DNA of 5,663 nt from Gammaproteobacteria bacterium (GTDB lineage: Bacteria; Pseudomonadota; Gammaproteobacteria; Eutrophobiales; Eutrophobiaceae), in assembly GCA_015661095.1 (NCBI GenBank), contig JACVQI010000132.1:1-5663 (forward strand), in the 5' to 3' direction. The notes under the pieces are model-generated. The model was not told the origin of the DNA, ran no database searches, and saw nothing but the letters and a program-made list of their open reading frames with translations. Every line of letters starts with the position of its first letter. Positions within the stretch are counted from its first letter, which is position 1. The position numbers and the translations under genes are program-made. Of this stretch, positions 1 to 5,663 are shown piece after piece.

Positions 1-166
1 TTGTTCCCATCCGCCTGGCCGCCTCGGATTGCGTTAATCCTGAATCTTCAACCCATTTCTGCACGGCCACCAGCAAATGCAGCCGTAATTTTAAATTACC
101 CGCATCCGGCAGGTTCAAATCGGCGAAAATATTACCGCCTGCGGAAGTAACATGTCTGACTTTCAT
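1..166 (-). CDS. HigA-type helix-turn-helix antitoxin, partial (C-terminus beyond window)
   Basis: This is probably the antitoxin of a type II toxin-antitoxin pair: a DNA-binding protein that neutralises the upstream toxin and represses its own operon. The 55 visible residues begin MKVRHVTSAGGNIFADLNLP and continue to GLTQSEAARRMGT. The N-terminal pattern (VTSxGGNxFADLxxPDA, then a long helix) and the LTQxEAARxxG start of a helix-turn-helix are typical of the XRE/HTH_37 antitoxins that accompany Gp49-like toxins. The ATG (166-164) overlaps the toxin TGA (165-163) as ATGA, so translation is likely coupled. An AGGAG lies at 180-176, 9 nt upstream and inside the toxin gene. The recognition helix and C-terminus lie outside the window, so intactness cannot be judged. 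The family call is from remembered patterns, not a search. Confidence 0.85.
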   Translation of the reverse strand, partial: MKVRHVTSAGGNIFADLNLPDAGNLKLRLHLLVAVQKWVEDSGLTQSEAARRMGT

Positions 167-498
167 ATTCTGGATCTCCTGCGTTCTACAGCCCGCAATC
201 GTTTCTTCGCCAAATCAACATCCTTTTTCTGCGTGCGAACCGATTTCTTTTGAAAAGCATGTAACACATAAATTGCCTCAAGGTACCTGGCGATATAAAT
301 AATCCTATACGCGCCACCGGCGTTGATTCTAATCTCTTGCACACCGACACCGATAGACGGCATTGGTTTCCAGTTTATTGGCGTTCTTCCAGCCTGAATT
401 AAACCCAATTGAAAACCGGCATCCCGGCGTGCTTGTTCAGGGAATCCACCTATCGCCTGATAGCTATCACCTTCCCATTCGATACGTTTTTCATCCAT
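163..498 (-). CDS. RelE/HigB-family toxin (phage-derived Gp49-like)
   Basis: This is a 111-residue basic protein matching the Gp49-like branch of the RelE/ParE toxin superfamily. Members are usually ribosome-dependent mRNA endonucleases that stop translation when the antitoxin is lost. Visible family marks are the N-terminal GDSYQAIGGFPEQARRDAG (residues 10-28), WKPMPSIGVGVQEIRI (43-58), AYRIIYIARYLEAIYVLHAFQKKS (63-86) and the Lys/Arg-rich C-terminal helix. The length is normal for the family and no disruption is seen. The ATG at 498-496 is the only usable start, because an in-frame TAA lies four codons upstream. No Shine-Dalgarno sequence precedes it, and the nearby -10-like box would give a very short or absent leader. 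The toxin-before-antitoxin order is the HigBA arrangement. Whether it is active, and which mRNAs it cuts, cannot be seen. Confidence 0.88.
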   Translation of the reverse strand: MDEKRIEWEGDSYQAIGGFPEQARRDAGFQLGLIQAGRTPINWKPMPSIGVGVQEIRINAGGAYRIIYIARYLEAIYVLHAFQKKSVRTQKKDVDLAKKRLRAVERRRSRI

Positions 499-506
499 GA
501 TTATGA

Positions 507-527
507 ATTATACATAATTTTGTATAA
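507..527 (-). promoter_or_regulatory. Palindromic operator and -10 box of the toxin-antitoxin operon
   Basis: Positions 508-527 form a 20-bp palindrome, TTATACATAATTTTGTATAA, with nine of its ten base pairs matching. On the minus strand a perfect TATAAT (512-507) lies inside it, so a protein bound there would block the promoter. Transcription would start near 500, almost at the toxin ATG (498). No convincing -35 box is visible. HigA-type antitoxins commonly autorepress through such sites. The assignment to this operon's antitoxin is inference from position. Confidence 0.6.
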
Positions 528-556
528 AGACACACTGATTAATTCAGAGTTGCCTC

Positions 557-572
557 GACACATGAATGTGTC
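557..572. repeat. Short perfect inverted repeat
   Basis: GACACAT at 557-563 is followed by GA and then ATGTGTC at 566-572. In RNA this would fold as a 6-bp stem with a UGAA loop. On the plus strand it is followed by the pyrimidine-rich TCTCTTTT, so it could be a weak terminator or a protein site. No plus-strand gene ends here, so the role is unknown. The surrounding 528-629 region contains no gene that can be supported. Confidence 0.35.
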
Positions 573-629
573 TCTCTTTTCAAAGGAAGTAGCGAGTGGT
601 AAACAAAAATCACATTTGAGGTAACGCGC

Positions 630-797
630 TTACTCGCATTCGAAGTCGTCTTCGCCCACCGGTTTACAGAAATCGCCCCAGTTGCCGGTCGCACGCCAGT
701 AGTCGACGAGGCCGGCTTCGCGAAGGATATCCCTGAAGCCGGGGCTGCTTAAAGTACTATCCGCCTACAATTCGCGCAGCGCGGCCAGCGCGGCCCT
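630..797 (-). pseudogene. C-terminal remnant of a larger protein (possibly a TPR or winged-helix regulator)
   Basis: Read on the minus strand, this stretch encodes RAALAALREL, an in-frame TAG (767-765), then ADSTLSSPGF, followed by residues including YWRATGNWGDFCKPVGEDDF, and ends ECE with TAA at 632-630. The ending (GLxDYWRATGxWxDFCxPxGxDDFEC) resembles, from memory, the extreme C-terminus of long TPR proteins with a CadC-like winged-helix or cyclase domain. There is no start codon in the 44-codon open part, the rest of the gene is absent, and the match begins directly after the stop of the neighbouring kinase gene. This therefore looks like the tail of a gene that was deleted and then decayed. 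The family assignment is tentative. Pseudogene status rests on the missing body and the internal stop. Confidence 0.55.
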
Positions 798-800
798 TGT

Positions 801-1733
801 TTAAAACCTGTAGCCGAAGTTGCTTTCAAACTTGTCAGCGAATGCCGCCGGTGTGAATTTGTGGTTTTGCGTGCCGTGCGCGGCGATTTTCAGGGAGCCC
901 ATGAGCGAGGCGATCCGGCCGGTGGTTTCCCAGTCCATGTCATGCATCAAGCCATAAAGCAGGCCGGCCCGGTAGGCGTCGCCGCAACCGGTCGGGTCAT
1001 GCAGAACCTCAGCCTCGGCCACCGGGATCTCGAGCCGATGCTGTTTGGTATAGATCATCGAACCGTCGGCGCCGCGGGTGATGATCAGGGCTTCGACCCG
1101 CTCCGCGACTTCATGGGGCGTATAACCGGTGCGGTCCTGCAGTAACTGCCATTCATAATCGTTGAGGGTCACCCAGGTGGCCTGCTCCAGAAAATGGTTT
1201 AGATCCTGCTCATCGAACATCGGCATGCCCTGGCCCGGATCGAAGATAAATGGGATACCGCCTTCGGCAAACTGCCGTGCATGTTCGATCATGCCGTCGC
1301 GACCGTCCGGCGAGATGATGCCGATGGTGCAGCCGGCAACGTCGCTGACCTTGTTGAAATGCGAGAACATCATGGCCCCCGGATGGAAGGCGGTTATCTG
1401 GTTGTCGTCCAGGTCCGTGGTGATAAAAGCCTGGGCAGTGTAGGTGTTATCCACCACTTTGACGTGACGGCGACTGATCCCCTTTTGGTCCATCCACGTG
1501 GCATAGGCGCCGAAGTCATGACCGACAGTACCCATCGGTAGCCCAACGCCGCCCAGCAGATGCAGGTTATAGGCAATATTGCCGGCACAGCCGCCGAATT
1601 CGCGGCGCATCTCCGGCACCATGAAGGAGACGTTCAGGATATGGACCTTGTCCGGCAGGATATGGTTTTTGAAATGGTCGGGAAACACCATGATATGGTC
1701 GTAGGCAAAGGAACCACAGATTAAGGCTGACAT
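801..1733 (-). CDS. PfkB-family carbohydrate/adenosine kinase
   Basis: This is a complete 310-residue cytoplasmic kinase of the ribokinase-like (PfkB) superfamily, which transfers the ATP gamma-phosphate to a sugar or nucleoside hydroxyl. The first PfkB signature is GGCAGNIAYNL (residues 47-57), lining the substrate pocket. The second is DPTGCGDAYRAG (246-257), which holds the anion hole and the catalytic base Asp252. NDYE (191-194) and the TRGADGS nucleotide-site strand (219-225) are also present. Overall it resembles the group often annotated as adenosine kinase or 'carbohydrate kinase family protein' in proteobacteria, marked by FKNHILPD, EMRREFGGCAGN and TTDLDDNQITAFHPGA. The substrate cannot be fixed from sequence. 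The ATG at 1733 has a GGAG (1749-1746) at a long 12-nt spacing, and no better in-frame start exists. The gene lies 149 bp after uvrA on the same strand, separated by repeats, so read-through is possible. The gene appears intact. Confidence 0.92.
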   Translation of the reverse strand: MSALICGSFAYDHIMVFPDHFKNHILPDKVHILNVSFMVPEMRREFGGCAGNIAYNLHLLGGVGLPMGTVGHDFGAYATWMDQKGISRRHVKVVDNTYTAQAFITTDLDDNQITAFHPGAMMFSHFNKVSDVAGCTIGIISPDGRDGMIEHARQFAEGGIPFIFDPGQGMPMFDEQDLNHFLEQATWVTLNDYEWQLLQDRTGYTPHEVAERVEALIITRGADGSMIYTKQHRLEIPVAEAEVLHDPTGCGDAYRAGLLYGLMHDMDWETTGRIASLMGSLKIAAHGTQNHKFTPAAFADKFESNFGYRF

Positions 1734-1805
1734 CGGGTTATGATTCTCCGTTCAGGTTTTTGACATATCCTAACATTAATAAATATTTTAACCACCCGCC
1801 AATCA

Positions 1806-1847
1806 GTTAGGAGTTAGGAGTGAGGAGAGAGGAGAGAGGAGAGAGGA
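1806..1847. repeat. Tandem heptamer array, left arm
   Basis: Six consecutive 7-bp units read on the plus strand: GTTAGGA, GTTAGGA, GTGAGGA, then GAGAGGA three times. A decayed GTGAAAA follows at 1848-1854. All six share G--AGGA and differ only at the second and third bases. The three identical GAGAGGA units have no counterpart in the right arm, which suggests later slippage expansion within this arm. Confidence 0.9.
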
Positions 1848-1882
1848 GTGAAAAGTAAAGCGATATGAATACTCCTGATTCC

Positions 1883-4747
<2,865 letters not shown>

Positions 4748-4840
4748 AGAAATCTTTTCGCCCAATCGGGAGTAAACTGTTAATATTAAATTCATTCAAC
4801 ATCCCGACGCAAAGAAAATTATAAGACTGGAGGAATAACC
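4748..4840. promoter_or_regulatory. Shared divergent uvrA/ssb promoter region
   Basis: These 93 bp must carry both promoters. For uvrA (minus strand) a possible pair is TTGAAT and TTTACT with a 17-bp spacer, running from about 4800 down to 4772. TAATAT is an alternative -10. For ssb, TATAAG at 4820-4825 looks like a -10, but it would start transcription inside the Shine-Dalgarno sequence, so a more upstream AT-rich box around 4780-4790 is likelier. Exact promoters cannot be fixed by eye. Confidence 0.45.
4777..4792. promoter_or_regulatory. Weak LexA-like half site (SOS box candidate)
   Basis: The gammaproteobacterial LexA site is CTGT-N8-ACAG. Here CTGT (4777-4780) and an AT-rich 8-bp centre are present, but the second half is AATT instead of ACAG. 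In E. coli an SOS box lies in the same uvrA-ssb gap, which is the only reason to mention it. It may be a decayed or non-functional site. Confidence 0.2.
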
Positions 4841-5293
4841 ATGGCCAGAGGAATCAATAAAGTCATCCTGATCGGTAACCTGGGGAACGACCCGGAGGTC
4901 CGTTACACTGCAAGCGGGGCCGCCGTCGCCAATGTCAACATTGCCACCAGTGAATCGTGGAAGGACAAGGAAACCGGCGAACAGCAGGACCGCACCGAAT
5001 GGCATCGCATCGTGTTTTTCGGCCGTCTGGCTGAAATCGTCGCCGAATACCTCAAGAAAGGTTCCCAGATCTATGTCGAGGGCCGTTTGCAGACCCGGAA
5101 ATGGCAGGACAAGGAAGGCCACGACCGTTACACCACCGAAATCGTCGCCGGCGAAATGCAGATGCTCGGTGGCCGTGGCGGCGGCGCGGGAGCGGGACAG
5201 TCGGCGCCACCTCCTTCATCAGAGGCGAGAGCCCCCGCAGGCAAGACAGCTTCCGCTGACAGTGATTTCGTCGATGACGACATCCCTTTTTAA
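4841..5293 (+). CDS. ssb: Single-stranded DNA-binding protein SSB
   Basis: SSB coats single-stranded DNA in replication, recombination and repair, and recruits partner enzymes through its acidic tail. The 150-residue protein has an N-terminal OB-fold (about 1-110) starting MARGINKVILIGNLGNDPEVRY. It has the DNA-stacking aromatics Trp40, Trp54, Phe60 and Trp88 at E. coli positions. A short Gly/Ala/Pro/Ser linker (about 111-140) leads to the tip DFVDDDIPF, whose last six residues match the conserved protein-interaction peptide. The linker is shorter than in E. coli SSB (178 residues in all), within normal family variation. The start is well supported by GGAGG at 4829-4833, 7 nt from the ATG. 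The gene is divergent from uvrA, and the stop is followed at once by a possible terminator arm. Confidence 0.98.
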   Translation: MARGINKVILIGNLGNDPEVRYTASGAAVANVNIATSESWKDKETGEQQDRTEWHRIVFFGRLAEIVAEYLKKGSQIYVEGRLQTRKWQDKEGHDRYTTEIVAGEMQMLGGRGGGAGAGQSAPPPSSEARAPAGKTASADSDFVDDDIPF

Positions 5294-5337
5294 ACAGCCA
5301 GGTTAAATCCCTTAAGGAGATAGACCGGGATGCACCT

Positions 5338-5368
5338 GTAGCCTGGATGAAGCGCAGCGCAATCCGGG
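5338..5368 (+). repeat. REP unit 1
   Basis: This unit has the GTAG foot, then a 7-bp stem with one G-T wobble around the loop GAAGCGCAGCGCA. The loop holds a small inner GCGC-A-GCGC palindrome. It is the canonical form of the pair. Confidence 0.8.
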
Positions 5369-5387
5369 TAAATCACCCGCCGCATTC

Positions 5388-5418
5388 CCCGGATTCCATT
5401 ATATTCCATCCGGGCTAC
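5388..5418 (-). repeat. REP unit 2 (inverted)
   Basis: Read on the minus strand, this unit starts GTAGCCCGGAT and ends ATCCGGG, giving a perfect 7-bp stem. Its loop (TCCATTATATTCC on the plus strand) is AT-rich and unlike that of unit 1, so the two units have diverged or belong to different subtypes. Confidence 0.78.
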
Positions 5419-5442
5419 GGTTCTGCCTGGCCGTTTTATTTG

Positions 5443-5484
5443 TTGACATGGGTCAAGTCACGCCAGTAAGTGCCTTGCCATACT
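5443..5484 (+). promoter_or_regulatory. FNR/CRP-family activator site and promoter for the DUF2892 gene
   Basis: TTGAC-ATGG-GTCAA at 5443-5456 is a perfect palindrome fitting the FNR-family pattern TTGAY-N4-RTCAA. CATACT at 5479-5484 (four of six -10 bases) starts 22 bp after it. This predicts transcription from about 5491 with the site centred at -41.5, the class II activation geometry, and no -35 box would be needed. A perfect TATAAT at 5491-5496 is also present, but it would start RNA inside the ribosome-binding site. The regulator (FNR, Anr, DNR or FixK-like) cannot be told from the site. Confidence 0.55.
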
Positions 5485-5511
5485 TCATTTTATAATCCAG
5501 AGGAAATGTCT

Positions 5512-5663
5512 ATGAATATCGACACAGCCGTTTTCCGTTTCGCCGGCAGCATGATTCTCGTCAGCCTGATCTTGTCGCAGCTCCACAGCATACATTGGTT
5601 ATGGCTGACCGCTTTTGTCGGCCTGAATATGTTGCAGGCCTCCTTCACCGGTTTCGGCCAGTC
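5512..5663 (+). CDS. DUF2892 (YgaP-type) inner-membrane protein, partial
   Basis: The first 50 residues start MNIDTAVFRFAGSMILVSLI and include LTAFVGLNMLQASFTGFG. This matches the small DUF2892 family, the membrane part also found fused to rhodanese in YgaP. The pattern MNIDxAVxRxAG, then a first hydrophobic helix (about 11-24), a short polar turn (QLHSIH), and a second helix (about 28-42) leading to NxLQxSFTGF, is characteristic. Members are small two-helix inner-membrane proteins of unknown function, often near sulfur, nitrogen-oxide or anaerobic genes. The start is supported by GAGG at 5500-5503, 8 nt before the ATG. The remaining codons lie beyond the window. An upstream FNR-like site suggests oxygen or nitrogen-oxide control. 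Confidence 0.85.
   Translation, partial: MNIDTAVFRFAGSMILVSLILSQLHSIHWLWLTAFVGLNMLQASFTGFGQ

Larger units (their letters stand above)
5338..5418. repeat. REP-type palindrome pair in inverted orientation (BIME-like)
   Basis: The element opens with GTAG at 5338-5341 and closes with CTAC at 5415-5418. It holds two stem-loops facing each other: CCTGGAT/ATCCGGG (5342-5348 with 5362-5368) and CCCGGAT/ATCCGGG (5388-5394 with 5408-5414). The outer GTAGCCTGGAT and ATCCGGGCTAC also pair with one G-T wobble. A GTAG foot next to an imperfect hairpin is the mark of REP sequences mobilised by REP-associated tyrosine transposases. No such transposase is in the window. The sequence GTAGCCnGGATGAAGCGCAGCG...ATCCGGG is a familiar dispersed repeat in proteobacteria. 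Confidence 0.85.
5292..5441 (+). terminator. Possible ssb terminator interrupted by a REP pair
   Basis: AAACAGCCAGGT (5292-5303) can pair with GCCTGGCCGTTT (5425-5436) over 11 positions with one A-C mismatch and one G-T wobble. The right arm runs into GTTTTATTT (5433-5441), as in intrinsic terminators. The intervening 121 bases contain the REP pair and an AAGGAG-ATG stub. A loop this long is unusual, which suggests the repeat was inserted into a former short loop. Folding is by eye only. Confidence 0.35.

Noticed and set aside
409..624. 71-codon plus-strand open frame across the toxin gene start
   Set aside because: It runs antisense to the toxin and its promoter, has no ribosome-binding site, and its protein has no recognisable features.
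768..800. GC-rich hairpin after the kinase stop as a terminator
   Set aside because: GGCC/GGCC pairing exists on the minus strand but no T-tract follows, and the bases appear to be coding remains of the gene fragment.
4748..4795. Upstream ATG adding 16 residues to UvrA
   Set aside because: The added residues (MNLILTVYSRLGEKIS) are not part of the family start, and choosing 4747 places both Walker lysines exactly at E. coli positions 37 and 646.
5443..5496. TTGACA (5443) and TATAAT (5491) as one sigma-70 promoter
   Set aside because: They are 42 bp apart, far from the usual 17, and TATAAT would place the start inside the ribosome-binding site. TTGACA is better explained as half of the FNR-like palindrome.

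Overview
The window reads as chromosomal DNA from a gammaproteobacterium. UvrA and SSB resemble their E. coli counterparts closely: the zinc and Walker residues of UvrA fall at the same positions, and SSB ends in DDDIPF. The two genes are also divergently paired, as in E. coli. The intergenic repeats, a GTAG-type REP pair and GGAG heptamer arrays, fit the same broad group. The genus cannot be told from this sequence. The core genes look GC-rich, while the left end (about 200-620) is visibly more AT-rich.

Layout from left to right. Positions 1-527 hold a minus-strand type II toxin-antitoxin operon of the HigB/HigA kind. The RelE/Gp49-like toxin comes first, and its stop overlaps the start of a helix-turn-helix antitoxin that runs off the left edge. 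A palindrome covers its promoter. Positions 528-629 hold no gene, only a short inverted repeat. Positions 630-797 hold a decayed C-terminal gene fragment with an internal stop. Positions 801-1733 (minus) encode an intact PfkB-family (ribokinase/adenosine kinase-like) sugar or nucleoside kinase. Positions 1805-1908 form a 23-bp perfect inverted repeat built of 7-bp GGA-containing units. Its right arm reads into the 3' end of uvrA and supplies the last codons and the stop.

Positions 1883-4747 (minus) encode UvrA, the damage-recognition ATPase of nucleotide excision repair. About 94 bp separate it from ssb (4841-5293, plus), the single-stranded DNA-binding protein. The two genes therefore share a divergent promoter region, which has at best a weak LexA-like half site. 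Downstream of ssb is a REP-type palindrome pair (5338-5418), apparently lying inside the loop of the ssb terminator. The right end starts a small DUF2892 (YgaP-type) membrane protein gene at 5512. It is preceded by an FNR/CRP-type palindrome placed exactly as in a class II activated promoter.

Functionally, uvrA and ssb are genome-maintenance housekeeping genes, and the kinase is a metabolic gene that may be transcribed from its own promoter or by read-through from uvrA. The left end is accessory, with a toxin-antitoxin module and a gene remnant. No clearly new multi-gene system is visible. The points most worth checking are the repeat-encoded UvrA tail, the REP insertion in the ssb terminator and the FNR-like promoter.
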